A stretch of 34,268 nt of DNA from an uncultured Oscillospiraceae bacterium (GCA_949841465.1 CATKZW010000035.1:1-34268); one strand, 5' to 3'; positions 1-8,076 are shown, numbered from the stretch's first letter. Translations and numbers: made by a program. The notes: generated by a model not told the origin, from the letters alone.

Positions 1-145
1 GCCCTCTGCGGGGCCCAGGCCCGGCGGCTCCTTCGGCGGCGGGCGTCCCTCCGCGGGACCCAGGCCCGGCGGCTCCTTCGGAGGCGGGCGCTCCTTCGGC
101 GGTGGTGGACGGCCCGGCGGCAGCCGCGGCGGAGGCCGGCGCTGA
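1..145 (+). CDS. C-terminal tail of a Gly/Arg/Pro-rich protein (partial)
   Basis: The reading frame with codons beginning at base 2 runs to a TGA at 143-145. It encodes a low-complexity tail of Gly, Arg, Pro, Ser and Phe ending in GGGRR. A 15-residue unit, PSAGPRPGGSFGGGR, occurs twice in tandem at bases 2-46 and 47-91. Tails of this kind are found on TPM/YgcG-type membrane proteins and on some RNA-binding proteins and helicases, and the visible part cannot separate these. The frame is preferred because it ends just before a strong terminator and has a regular codon pattern. The upstream part lies outside the window, so no function is assigned. Confidence 0.6.
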   Translation, partial: PSAGPRPGGSFGGGRPSAGPRPGGSFGGGRSFGGGGRPGGSRGGGRR

Positions 146-161
146 TACAGGTATCCTATGC

Positions 162-193
162 AAAAGGGGTGGGCTGAAGCCCACCCCTTTTTT
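162..193 (+). terminator. Rho-independent terminator after the Gly/Arg-rich gene
   Basis: A perfect 13-bp stem (162-174 with 179-191), AAAAGGGGTGGGC with a TGAA loop, runs into a T-tract. It lies 17 bases after the stop codon at 145. Confidence 0.9.
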
Positions 194-282
194 CTATTTT
201 ATCCAAAATTCGACCTGTCAAAAAAATTTTTTCGACGTCTTTAGAGAAATTGAAAAAAAGGCAAGCAATCCCTGCAAAGATA

Positions 283-291
283 TGATATAAT
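283..291 (+). promoter_or_regulatory. Probable extended -10 promoter of the Na/Pi cotransporter gene
   Basis: TATAAT at 286-291 is preceded by TGA (283-285), which fits an extended -10 element. No good -35 lies at 17 bp; the only TTGAAA (250-255) is 30 bp away, too far to pair. The start codon is at 359 with GGAAGG at 343-348 as ribosome binding site. Confidence 0.5.
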
Positions 292-358
292 ATGAACGCA
301 TAAAATATGCAGCAGTCTGCCGAAAAGCGGGCCGGGCCCGCGGGAAGGAATCATACGC

Positions 359-2122
359 ATGGGTATTGCGGACATCATTTCACTGCTGGGTGGGCTGGCC
401 TTTTTCCTGTTCGGCATGACCCTGCTGGGGGACGGGCTGAAAAAGGTGGCCGGCAGCAAGCTGGAAACCGTCCTGGGCAAGCTGACCTCCAATCCCATCA
501 AGGGCGTCCTGCTGGGGGCGCTGGTGACGGCGGTCATCCAGTCCTCCTCGGCCACCACCGTCATGGTGGTTGGCTTCGTCAACTCCGGTATCATGCAGCT
601 TTCCAACGCCGTGGGCATCATCATGGGCGCCAACATCGGCACCACCGCCACCAGCTGGGTGCTGACGCTGGCCGACGTGGAGGGCCAGGGCGGCTTTACC
701 TCCGCCACCGTGTTTGCGCTCATCGCCTTTATAGGCATTGTCCTATACTTTTTCTGCCGCAGGCAGGGACAGAAGAACGTTGGCCTGATCCTGCTGGCTT
801 TCTCCGTGCTCATGAGCGGCATGCAAACCATGAGCTCCGCCATGGACCCATTGAAGTCCAACGAGGCGTTTTTGCAGTTTATTTCTGCCGCTTCCAACCC
901 AATGGTGTCGCTGCTCATCGGGACGCTGGTCACGGCGGTTATCCAGTCCTCCTCCGCCTCCATCGGTATTCTGCAGGCCCTGTCCGCCACCGGGGCCATC
1001 AGCTATGAGGTGGCCATCCCCATGGTGCTGGGCATGTGCATCGGCGCCTGCGTGCCGGTGCTGCTGTCCGCCATCGGCGCAAACGCCAACGGCAAACGCA
1101 CCGCCGTCATCTACCTCTATTTCAACATCGTGGGCTCCGTACTGTTCATGGCGCCCTTCTATCTGGCCCACGCCTTTATGAACTTCGGCTTTATGGCTCA
1201 GCCCGCCTCCTCCATGGGCATCGCCGTGTTCAACACCGTGTTCAAGGTGGCCGCCACCCTGGTGCAGCTGCCCTTTACCGCCCTGCTGGTGCGGCTGGCC
1301 ATGCTCACCATCAAGGAGGAGAAATCTGAGGACGAGGAGGAGTTCGAGGAGAACCTCCTGGACGAGCGCTTCCTGGACTATCCGCCCCTTGCCCTGGAGC
1401 AGAGCGGCCGCACCGTGGTGCGCATGGCCTCCGCCGCCGTGAAGAACCTGAACCGCTCCATTGAGCTGTTCACCACCTTCAGCGGGGAGAAGTATGAGAA
1501 AATCCTGGGTCGCGAGAACGTGGTGGACCGCTATGAGGACACGCTGGGCAGCTACCTGTTCCACCTGAACAGCCGGGGCCTCAACGAGCGGGAGACCTTG
1601 GTCAGCTCCCACTACCTCCACTGTCTCACCGATCTGGAGCGGATTTCCGACCACGCGGTGAATTTGGCCGGCCTGGCCAAGGAGATGGACAGCAAGGGCG
1701 TCTCCTTCTCCCCTGACGGGCTGGAGGACTTGAACCGGTCCGCCGGTGCGGTAATGGAGATCGTCTCCCTGGCCCAGCAGGCCCTCACCGAGGAGGACAT
1801 CGACGTGGCCCTCCAGGTGGAGCCTCTGGAGGAGGTCATCAGCACCCTGCTGGAGGGCATGAAGCTTCGCCACATCCGCCGGCTGCAAAGCGGCGTGTGC
1901 ACCCTGGAGCTGGGCTTTATCATCAACGACCTGATCAACAACTTCGAGCGCGTGGCCGCCCACTGCTCCAACGTGGCCCTGGCCGTGCTGGAGCTGCGGT
2001 ACGCCGACCTCCAATTCCACAACTACGCCCGGGGCGTGCGCCAGGGCGACCAGCCGGAGTTCCGCAAGTGGCTGGCCTTCTATCAGGCCAAATACCTCAA
2101 GCTCCCCAGCACCGCTTCATAG
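359..2122 (+). CDS. Na/Pi cotransporter family protein with C-terminal PhoU domain
   Basis: This 587-residue protein belongs to the sodium-dependent phosphate transporter family (NptA/PNaS type) and should import phosphate with Na+ at the cytoplasmic membrane. The first ~320 residues are hydrophobic and contain the two inverted Na_Pi_cotrans repeats, each with the signature VTAVIQSSSA (QSSSA at about 61-65 and 196-200). After an acidic linker (about 322-335), residues ~350-570 form a helical PhoU-like regulatory domain. The length is normal for bacterial members with a PhoU tail. The ATG at 359 is chosen because GGAAGG lies about 10 bases upstream. It is transcribed alone: a terminator precedes it and another follows. 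Substrate is inferred from the family. Confidence 0.93.
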   Translation: MGIADIISLLGGLAFFLFGMTLLGDGLKKVAGSKLETVLGKLTSNPIKGVLLGALVTAVIQSSSATTVMVVGFVNSGIMQLSNAVGIIMGANIGTTATSWVLTLADVEGQGGFTSATVFALIAFIGIVLYFFCRRQGQKNVGLILLAFSVLMSGMQTMSSAMDPLKSNEAFLQFISAASNPMVSLLIGTLVTAVIQSSSASIGILQALSATGAISYEVAIPMVLGMCIGACVPVLLSAIGANANGKRTAVIYLYFNIVGSVLFMAPFYLAHAFMNFGFMAQPASSMGIAVFNTVFKVAATLVQLPFTALLVRLAMLTIKEEKSEDEEEFEENLLDERFLDYPPLALEQSGRTVVRMASAAVKNLNRSIELFTTFSGEKYEKILGRENVVDRYEDTLGSYLFHLNSRGLNERETLVSSHYLHCLTDLERISDHAVNLAGLAKEMDSKGVSFSPDGLEDLNRSAGAVMEIVSLAQQALTEEDIDVALQVEPLEEVISTLLEGMKLRHIRRLQSGVCTLELGFIINDLINNFERVAAHCSNVALAVLELRYADLQFHNYARGVRQGDQPEFRKWLAFYQAKYLKLPSTAS

Positions 2123-2131
2123 CTGCATAAC

Positions 2132-2170
2132 AAAGCCGCCCGTCCCCAAACCGGGGGCGGGCGGCTTTTT
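2132..2170 (+). terminator. Terminator after the Na/Pi cotransporter gene
   Basis: A long GC-rich hairpin, AAAGCCGCCCG pairing with CGGGCGGCTTT, is followed by TTTTT. It sits between convergent genes, and the other strand lacks a comparable T-run, so it mainly serves the plus-strand gene. Confidence 0.88.
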
Positions 2171-2174
2171 GCGC

Positions 2175-3509
2175 TCAGCGGGCGGGCGGCAGGGGGATCA
2201 TCACGTTGATCTCAAACCAGCTGTCCCTGCTGTGGACGGTGGTGGTGCCGCCGTACTTGGCCGCAGCGAGCCGGACAGATTTGATGCCGTAGCCGTGGTT
2301 GGCGCTGTCCTCCTTGGTGGACACGGGCAGGCCGTCCTGAAACACCGGGGGCTCCGGGCAGTAGTTCTCGCAGCGGATTACCAGAAACTCCTTTTTGACA
2401 TGCACCGCCAGGTGAATCAGCCGCTTCTGCTTCTCCTCAATGCGCAGCTCACACTCGATGGCGTTGTCCAGGATGTTGCCGAAAATGGTGCAGATGTCCA
2501 TCACATCCAGGAAATCCAGCCTCCCGCCGTCGGCCACGCAGGTGAGCTCCACCCCGTGGCGGGCGCAGTACAGGCTTTTTCCGGTGAGCACCGTGTCCAG
2601 CACCGAGTTGCCCGTCTTGTTCTGAGCCTCGTAGTCCCGAATCTCCTCCTCCATGCCGTCCAGATAGGCGGCCCGGCGCCGTGCGTCCGGCTCCGCCCGG
2701 AGCACGGCAATCTGGTGCTTCAGGTCGTGGTACTTGTGGTTGATGACCTCGATGCTCTCACGGGACTGGCGGTACTGGGCGTACTGGTTCTGCAGAACGC
2801 CCTGAATGGCGTTCAGCTCCCGCTGCATGTACAGCTCGCACCGCTGGAGATGGTAGGCGTACAGCATGGTCACCCCCGCCAGGTCAACCAGGGTACGGAT
2901 ATTGTAGATTTCAGCGAGGATGGAGCTGGTGAAGGGGGTGTTGCTGTACACAAAGCTCAGGTTGCTCATAAGGAAGCAGACCGACGCCATGAGGATGGGG
3001 GCCCACAGCTCCTGGAGCTGGAAGTTTATGGCGGACCGGGGCTCCCCCAGCCGCCGCTCCAGCCATGCCATGAGCTGGAATACCAGCGCATATACCGCCC
3101 CCAGCATGGCCAAGGCCAGCAGGTTCCGCCGCCAGCCCTCCTCCCCCTGCCAGCCCAGGAGATACAGGACATAGGAGTACAGCTGCCACTCCAGCGAGGC
3201 GGTAAACTCCGCCAGCAGGAAGGTCCGGACGGTGACATAGGCGGCGCTGGTCAGGGGCATGTCGCAGCAGGTGGCGATGAGGGCAAACATCAGCCCCACC
3301 GCCAAGATCATGCAGGGCAGCCACAGGGCGATGTGCTTGGCGTCGGTGAGCTGCAAAAACAGGCACTGAATTACCAGCCCCGCCGCCAGGACGCCCCAAA
3401 GCCGGGGGCCGGAGGTCCGCCGGGGGTACTTCCGGATGTACAGCAGGCAGGCCAGCCACTCGGCCAGGCCGGTGAACAGCCGGGGAATGTCAGACAGGTA
3501 GATGTTCAC
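2175..3509 (-). CDS. GHKL-type sensor histidine kinase, AgrC-like
   Basis: This 444-residue membrane sensor kinase pairs with the LytTR regulator encoded directly upstream. Residues 1 to ~195 are mostly hydrophobic with about six membrane segments. A dimerisation/phosphoacceptor helix follows, with HDLKHQ as H-box. The C-terminal GHKL ATPase domain shows an N-box (GNILDNAIEC) and a glycine box (HGYGIKSVR), as in AgrC/CitA-like kinases. The GTG start at 3507-3509 is chosen because it overlaps the regulator's stop (GTGA), which is translational coupling. A longer frame exists but would run antiphase through the regulator gene. The signal it senses is unknown; the family often senses peptides. 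Confidence 0.88.
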   Translation of the reverse strand: MNIYLSDIPRLFTGLAEWLACLLYIRKYPRRTSGPRLWGVLAAGLVIQCLFLQLTDAKHIALWLPCMILAVGLMFALIATCCDMPLTSAAYVTVRTFLLAEFTASLEWQLYSYVLYLLGWQGEEGWRRNLLALAMLGAVYALVFQLMAWLERRLGEPRSAINFQLQELWAPILMASVCFLMSNLSFVYSNTPFTSSILAEIYNIRTLVDLAGVTMLYAYHLQRCELYMQRELNAIQGVLQNQYAQYRQSRESIEVINHKYHDLKHQIAVLRAEPDARRRAAYLDGMEEEIRDYEAQNKTGNSVLDTVLTGKSLYCARHGVELTCVADGGRLDFLDVMDICTIFGNILDNAIECELRIEEKQKRLIHLAVHVKKEFLVIRCENYCPEPPVFQDGLPVSTKEDSANHGYGIKSVRLAAAKYGGTTTVHSRDSWFEINVMIPLPPAR

Positions 3510-4216
3510 AGGCTCACACCCCCCACCCAGTCGGTGAGGGCCTCCAGGAAGGGCTGGCGGCGGCCCCGGCTGATGAGCAGCTTGTCCCCGCCCACCACGG
3601 CGCACCCGTCCTGGACGCCGTCCACGTGCTCCAGATTCACCAGATAGCCCTTGTTGCACCGGATGAAGCCCTTGCCCTCCAGCTCCTCCTCCACCTGCTG
3701 GAGGGTGGCTGTGGAGGCGTATACGCCGGTGCGGGTGTGGAACATAAGCTGCCGTCCCAGCCGCTCGATATAGAAGATGCCGTCCAGCGCCAGCTTGACA
3801 GCGCCCCCCTTCACCGCCACGGTGAGGAAGGTCTTTTCTTTTTTGCGGGCGTATTGCAGCGCCCTGCTCAGGTGCTGGGAAAAGGAAAAGTAGTTCAGCG
3901 GCTTGAGGATGTAATCCAGGGCGTTCACCGCGTAGCCCTGGACGGCGTACTGGGCCAGATTGGTGACAAAAACGATGACCACCTCCGGGTCCTTCTTCCG
4001 GATGTAGCCCGCCGCCGTCATCCCGTCCATGAAGGGCATCTCCACATCCATCAGGATCAGGTCAAACTCCGGCTGATAGCGCTCCACCAAATCCTCCCCG
4101 TTATCATAATGGGTGATGTGAAAGGCCCGGCCGGTCTCCCGGCCGTAGTCGCCGATGTACTGCTCCAGCTGGGCGAAGCACTGGGGATCGTCCTCGGCGA
4201 TGGCAATGCGGATCAT
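3506..4216 (-). CDS. LytTR-family response regulator (AgrA/LytR-like)
   Basis: This 236-residue regulator has an N-terminal receiver domain (1 to ~120) with the acidic pair E8-D9-D10, phosphoacceptor D57 (LILMDVEMP), T85 and K105. The C-terminal LytTR DNA-binding domain (about 130-232) shows the typical VKGGAVKLALDGIFYIE and GFIRCNKGYLVNL segments. It should bind DNA after phosphorylation by the kinase encoded by the next gene, with which it overlaps by 4 bases. ATG 4216 is preceded by GGGAGGGG. Its targets cannot be seen here. Confidence 0.92.
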   Translation of the reverse strand: MIRIAIAEDDPQCFAQLEQYIGDYGRETGRAFHITHYDNGEDLVERYQPEFDLILMDVEMPFMDGMTAAGYIRKKDPEVVIVFVTNLAQYAVQGYAVNALDYILKPLNYFSFSQHLSRALQYARKKEKTFLTVAVKGGAVKLALDGIFYIERLGRQLMFHTRTGVYASTATLQQVEEELEGKGFIRCNKGYLVNLEHVDGVQDGCAVVGGDKLLISRGRRQPFLEALTDWVGGVSL

Positions 4217-4404
4217 CGGCTTCCCCTCCCTTTCGTCTCACAGAAGTCCCAGGCCTCCCACAGCCAGCCCAGCAGCTCTCCATCCACTTCCTCCTCCGCT
4301 GCCACCGCGAAGAATTTTGAAGTGATGTCACAAGAAAGCTTTGAGAAGCTGTACCGGCAAACCCCTTGAGCGGCATATTTCCCGCGAACCGGGCCTGGGC
4401 TCAC
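4213..4404 (-). CDS. Possible small ORF upstream of the LytTR regulator
   Basis: A 63-codon frame begins at a GTG (4402-4404) and ends with a TGA overlapping the regulator's ATG (ATGA at 4213-4216). Its last ~30 codons have the high G/C third positions typical of real genes here and encode an acidic, tryptophan-rich segment (EEEVDGELLGWLWEAWDF). Small signal-peptide genes often sit beside AgrC/AgrA-like pairs, but this one lacks a recognisable AgrD cysteine-lactone core. No clear ribosome site supports the start, and an internal GTG near codon 35 is an alternative. It may equally be leader sequence. Confidence 0.25.
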   Translation of the reverse strand: MSPGPVRGKYAAQGVCRYSFSKLSCDITSKFFAVAAEEEVDGELLGWLWEAWDFCETKGRGSR

Positions 4405-5369
4405 TTCAGCAGCGCCTCCACCTGTTCCCGCTCGGGCATGGAGCGGATGGCCCCCTTCCGGGTGGTGACCAGGTAGGCGGCCGTGTTGGCGAAGCGGAGC
4501 ATCTCGGTCAGGTCCGCTTCGGTGAGGCCGTCCAGGCCGTGGTCCAGCACGAAGTTCAGCACGCTGGCGCAGAAGGTGTCCCCGGCCCCGGTGGTCTCGA
4601 TGACCCCGCCCAGCCTGCAGGAGGGCACGAACACCCGCTTGTCCTCGTAGTAGGAATAGCTCCCCTCCGCCCCGGCGGTGACGTTGAACAGGCGGATGCT
4701 GGGATACTTGGTGCGCAGGATGGCCGCGCCCTTGTCGAAGTCGGTCTGGCCGGTCATGAACTCCAGCTCGTTATCGGCGATTTTCAGCACGTCGCACCGG
4801 GCCAGGCCGTACTCGATCTGGCGCTTTGCCTCCTCCAGGCTGTCCCACAGGGGCGGGCGGAGGTTGGGGTCGAAGGAGATGACCGCCCCGCCGGCCCTGG
4901 CGTGGTCAACGGCTTTGCAGGTAGCCTTCCGCACCCCCTCGTGGGTCATGGACAGGGTGCCGAAGTGGAAGATGCGGCTGTTGGCAATCACATCCAGGGG
5001 CAGCTCGTCCTCCCGGAGCAGCATATCCGCGCCGGGATTGCGGTAAAAGGAAAAGTCCCTATCTCCGTTGGGGAAGGTCTTGACAAAGGCCAGGGTTGTG
5101 CGGGCGTCCTTGTCGGACACCAGATAGTCCACGCAGATGCCCGCCTCCGCCGCCACGCCGCGGAGCAGACGGCCGAACATATCCTCCCCCACCTTGCCTA
5201 CGAAGGCGCAGGAGCGTCCCAGCTTTTTCAGCATGGCCAGCACGTTGCAGGGCGCTCCGCCGGGGTTGGCCTCGAACAGGCCGTTGCCCTGGCCGCTGAG
5301 GCCGTTTTCCGTGAAGTCGATAAGCAGTTCCCCTAGGGCGGTTACGTCAAATAATATGTCTTTTGCCAT
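4401..5369 (-). CDS. PfkB-family carbohydrate kinase, fructokinase-like
   Basis: This 322-residue cytoplasmic sugar kinase of the ribokinase/PfkB family transfers phosphate from ATP to a sugar; resemblance to ScrK-type enzymes suggests fructose. It starts with the substrate-binding GELLIDF segment (13-19) and has the N-terminal GGAPCNV motif (37-43). It carries the catalytic GAGDTF at 261-266 with D264 as base, and FDPNLR at 166-171. The length is typical. ATG 5369 follows an AAGGGGAAG ribosome site. No transporter or other sugar gene is adjacent, so the substrate is less certain than the fold. Confidence 0.88.
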   Translation of the reverse strand: MAKDILFDVTALGELLIDFTENGLSGQGNGLFEANPGGAPCNVLAMLKKLGRSCAFVGKVGEDMFGRLLRGVAAEAGICVDYLVSDKDARTTLAFVKTFPNGDRDFSFYRNPGADMLLREDELPLDVIANSRIFHFGTLSMTHEGVRKATCKAVDHARAGGAVISFDPNLRPPLWDSLEEAKRQIEYGLARCDVLKIADNELEFMTGQTDFDKGAAILRTKYPSIRLFNVTAGAEGSYSYYEDKRVFVPSCRLGGVIETTGAGDTFCASVLNFVLDHGLDGLTEADLTEMLRFANTAAYLVTTRKGAIRSMPEREQVEALLK

Positions 5370-5440
5370 CTTGTGCTTCCCCTTTCTGATGGTCCTGGAC
5401 CGGTTTGGTTCTGCGGCGGCAGGTGGGTTGTCCGTCCGTT

Positions 5441-5469
5441 ATTATAAAGCCTTTCGGGTGAAATGGCAA
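5441..5469 (-). promoter_or_regulatory. Promoter of the PfkB kinase gene
   Basis: On the minus strand, TTGCCA (5464-5469) and TATAAT (5441-5446) are separated by 17 bp, about 70 bases upstream of the ATG at 5369. This is a near-consensus sigma-A promoter. Confidence 0.8.
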
Positions 5470-5683
5470 TATCTCTTTTGCGCCGCGGCGGCTCCGTCCT
5501 CTCCGCATTTGACAACCGTGCCACGGCGGATGGAGCGGTGCGGCAGCCTGTATCTGGACCTGTCCGGCACGGGGATTTTCCGTTACGGACTGATCGCCTT
5601 CGGCGTGGCCTGGGAGTGAAAATCAAATCGTTTTATCGAAATATAATTAAAAATTCCGAAAATAAAATATTGGTCGGCGATGG
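5470..5683. other. Intergenic region with a possible gene remnant, left edge of the retron island
   Basis: This stretch lies between the divergent kinase and retron promoters. A short plus-strand frame at 5530-5619 encodes MERCGSLYLDLSGTGIFRYG and nine further residues. It is GC-rich, has no ribosome site, and looks like the tail of a lost gene rather than an active one. Right after its stop the base composition changes abruptly to AT-rich sequence that continues into the retron, so about 5620 is a candidate insertion boundary. Confidence 0.4.
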
Positions 5684-5712
5684 TTGAAATTTGAAAAAAG
5701 ATGTGCTATTAT
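5684..5712 (+). promoter_or_regulatory. Promoter of the retron operon
   Basis: TTGAAA (5684-5689) and TATTAT (5707-5712) are spaced by 17 bp, with TGC directly before the -10 as an extension. The leader to the ATG at 5813 is about 95 bases and contains a small CCGT-TGAT-ACGG hairpin. Confidence 0.8.
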
Positions 5713-5812
5713 TAATAAAATAGTCAAATACCTGAATCAGCTGGGGGAACAGATCGACACGCGCCGTTGATACGGGCGGTTGGACGTGCCTTTTGCAGAG
5801 AACGGAGCGGAC

Positions 5813-7828
5813 ATGAGTATTACAAGGATCAAGATAGAAAATTACCGATCTATAAAATATTGCGTTCTCGATTTTAAGGATATCAATCTGTTGATTGGCG
5901 AAAACGGAACTGGAAAAAGTAATATCTTGGACGCGGTCCGCCATTTTTATCGCTGCCTGCTGCAGGAGAATGACGATATTGCCTGCTATAATTATCAGAA
6001 CCGCTTCAGCAATGAGTTTTCAATCTCTTTGATGTTTGATTTCAGGCACTTAAAGATGATATCCGGGCGGAATCGGCAGCGAAACGCCGACCTGGACTAC
6101 GAAGGGTATTACAACTGGATCAGCAGAAGGAAACCGTTTGAGACCCTGACGATGCGGCAGATTAAAGGCAAGCCCGTCCGCTGGAATCAGGAGCGCCAAT
6201 ACAGGCAGAACATTTTGAACCTCTTCCCCCTCTACGTGGTAGACGCCCGCAAAATCGACCTCACAGACTGGAGCCAGCTCTGGGACATGATCGGCGATTT
6301 GATGAAGGTCCACCGTACGCGGGAGGCAGAAATCGCGGCGGAGATCACCGCTATCAAGGACAATGAGAAGTATAAGCTGGAGGAGAGATTTGAGAAGCTC
6401 CTGGCGTCGTTTGCCAGGGCCGACATCCAAATCAAGCCCTATACGCCCAAGCAATACGCGTCCACAATGTCAACGCTGCTGTTTAAGGGAGAGACGTTTT
6501 CTTTCAAAGCCAGCAAGCTGGACTATATGTCCAACGGCACAAATGCGTTCAACTACACCAACCTGCTGATTGAAATCCTAAAGCTGATATTTGAGTACAA
6601 AATCAAGGAGCCCATTGTGATTCTTGACGAACCGGAAATAAGCCTTCACCATAAGCTGGTCGACCGGCTTACTGCCAGGATACTCGGCTGTAAGGATGCC
6701 ATCAGGTTCTTGATTGCGACGCACTCCCCAAGGATGCTGAAGGATATCCTGAAGCTGGAGCAGTCAGACTGTGAGGTAGTCCATGTATCCCTGTTGAACG
6801 GGCGCACCTATGCTGCGCCGGTCAAGCTGTTCTCAGAGGACTCTGACAACCGCCTGAGAGTTTTCATGAACGATCAGCATGCCAACGCCTACTTTTCCCG
6901 GTACATTTTGTCCGTGGAAGGGGCGTCGGAGGTTGAGGTTTTTTCCAACGCCTTTCTGCTGGAGCTGTTTCCCTTTTTGCGGGATGTCGATATCATGGAG
7001 GGCATGGCGGACGATGTGATCCAAAAGATCATCTCCCCCAGGCACCGGCATTTTCACACGCAGTTTTTATTTCTGGCAGATATGGACAAGGCAATGCGCT
7101 GGAGCACGAATAACAAAAGCTTTCAGCTGGAGGGCAGATACTTTCCGAAGAAAGATTTGCCGGAGGAAAAGTATTATTATTCACCTATGCGCACCCATCA
7201 GCTTCTCTGCTTAAAAAGAATCCGCGCCCTTTCGGAGCGGGGCAGATTCCGCTATTGGCCGCCCTTCTTTGCCTGCCGGGACCTCAATTTCCAGGAACTG
7301 ATTCAGCTCATTAAGGATTATCTCAAACAGAGGAATGTCTACGTCGCGTCAACCACCATTGAGGGGATGCTGATAACCGACAGAAACCTCAGCGCTTTTT
7401 GGACGTACTGCCAGGAAGCAAAGGTTTTCCGTCCAACTGTACTGCCCGAGCTGCAAAAAGTCTATGACAGTCTGCCCCAAAACGACTGTCTCAATTTTGT
7501 GAGGCTCCTATTTGACGGAAAAAGCGATTTCATTTTAACCTTTGATGAGATTTGCAAACGCAACCCAAAGATAGCCCCGGATTTAAAGCGCCTGATCGAG
7601 AATAACAAGCAGGGGAAAACAAATGGATGGATGAGCGACTGGCTGGACTACTTTCTATGCAGAGCGGCGGCGTCAGATTCGGACACTCCCTGCGGCAGCT
7701 TAGGGCAATTCTCCAAGGCTGTGGCGGATTCGGACATTCATTTCCAGGTGCGGCAGAGCTTCCGCGACTATTTTCCGGAGTTGTTTGAGGTAGTGGAAAT
7801 TATGAGAAAACAAATGAGCGGCAAATAA
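5813..7828 (+). CDS. Retron effector: OLD-like AAA ATPase with TOPRIM nuclease domain
   Basis: This 671-residue protein has an SMC/ABC-type ATPase half followed by a TOPRIM-like half, as in OLD-family nucleases. Walker A is GENGTGKSN (29-37), Walker B is IVILDEPE (268-275), and the H-loop is ATHSP (302-306). The TOPRIM signature acids appear as LSVEGASEVEVF (E369, E373) and FLADMD (D423, D425). The C-terminal ~230 residues are helical with no recognised motif. ATG 5813 is preferred over an in-frame TTG at 5780 because GGAG lies 5 bases upstream and the OLD fold starts right there (ITRIKIENYRSI). In the retron it is the likely toxin. The stop is 3 bases before the ncRNA repeat a1. Confidence 0.88.
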   Translation: MSITRIKIENYRSIKYCVLDFKDINLLIGENGTGKSNILDAVRHFYRCLLQENDDIACYNYQNRFSNEFSISLMFDFRHLKMISGRNRQRNADLDYEGYYNWISRRKPFETLTMRQIKGKPVRWNQERQYRQNILNLFPLYVVDARKIDLTDWSQLWDMIGDLMKVHRTREAEIAAEITAIKDNEKYKLEERFEKLLASFARADIQIKPYTPKQYASTMSTLLFKGETFSFKASKLDYMSNGTNAFNYTNLLIEILKLIFEYKIKEPIVILDEPEISLHHKLVDRLTARILGCKDAIRFLIATHSPRMLKDILKLEQSDCEVVHVSLLNGRTYAAPVKLFSEDSDNRLRVFMNDQHANAYFSRYILSVEGASEVEVFSNAFLLELFPFLRDVDIMEGMADDVIQKIISPRHRHFHTQFLFLADMDKAMRWSTNNKSFQLEGRYFPKKDLPEEKYYYSPMRTHQLLCLKRIRALSERGRFRYWPPFFACRDLNFQELIQLIKDYLKQRNVYVASTTIEGMLITDRNLSAFWTYCQEAKVFRPTVLPELQKVYDSLPQNDCLNFVRLLFDGKSDFILTFDEICKRNPKIAPDLKRLIENNKQGKTNGWMSDWLDYFLCRAAASDSDTPCGSLGQFSKAVADSDIHFQVRQSFRDYFPELFEVVEIMRKQMSGK

Positions 7829-7831
7829 ACA

Positions 7832-7848
7832 AATCTGAGCGGTGAGCA
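7832..7848 (+). repeat. Retron repeat a1
   Basis: AATCTGAGCGGTGAGCA, exactly complementary to a2 at 8028-8044. Pairing of a1 and a2 forms the basal stem of the ncRNA. Confidence 0.9.
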
Positions 7849-8027
7849 GGAATTCCATGACCTTGTACCTTGTACATAGCCGTGGACCCCGTGAGAGGCA
7901 GCGGTTCCGTAAGGAGCCGAGGTTTCGGACAATCCGGGGAAATCATGATGCAAAATGAAACGCGCAATGTAATCAAATATATTTATGCCATTGCCGCCTG
8001 ATGGGCGCAAGCGAATGTTTCAGGGAG

Positions 8028-8044
8028 TGCTCACCGCTCAGATT
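8028..8044 (+). repeat. Retron repeat a2
   Basis: TGCTCACCGCTCAGATT, the exact reverse complement of a1 at 7832-7848, located just before the reverse transcriptase gene. Confidence 0.9.
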
Positions 8045-8076
8045 GTTTATATATAGAGTTGAAAGGACGGCCAAAC

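Larger units (their letters stand above)
7832..8044 (+). ncRNA. Retron msr-msd non-coding RNA
   Basis: The region starts 4 bases after the effector stop and ends 32 bases before the RT start. Its ends are a perfect 17-bp inverted repeat (a1 7832-7848, a2 8028-8044), the hallmark of retron ncRNAs. The msr-like part shows hairpins TGTAC-CTT-GTACA (7864-7876), GGTTCC-GTAA-GGAGCC (7903-7918) and CGGA-CAA-TCCG (7926-7936). The msd-like part has an outer stem TGAAAC/GTTTCA (7956-7961 with 8017-8022). Inside it are GCAATG/CATTGC (7964-7969 with 7989-7994) and CGCC/GGCG (7995-7998 with 8004-8007). The priming guanosine cannot be fixed by eye; G7846 within the AGC at 7845-7847, at the end of a1, is a candidate. 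Confidence 0.85.

Noticed and set aside
743-2020. Long minus-strand frame opposite the Na/Pi cotransporter gene
   Set aside because: His/Gln/Gly-rich translation with no family pattern; an antisense shadow of a GC-rich gene.
2169-3647. Long plus-strand frame opposite the sensor kinase
   Set aside because: Low-complexity translation without ribosome site; the minus-strand kinase has clear motifs.
4341-5336. Plus-strand frame opposite the PfkB kinase
   Set aside because: No domain, while the opposite strand encodes a complete kinase.
5684-5770. Short frame ending in IVKYLNQLGEQIDTRR before the OLD-like gene
   Set aside because: Only a TTG overlapping the -35 could start it; no ribosome site; the region is promoter and leader.
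7832-8044. A CRISPR repeat or simple terminator at the inverted repeat
   Set aside because: Single inverted pair 180 bases apart, no repeats-spacers and no T-tract; fits retron a1/a2 instead.
8059-8076. TTG at 8059 as start of the reverse transcriptase
   Set aside because: No ribosome site upstream; AAAGGA is correctly placed for the GTG at 8077.
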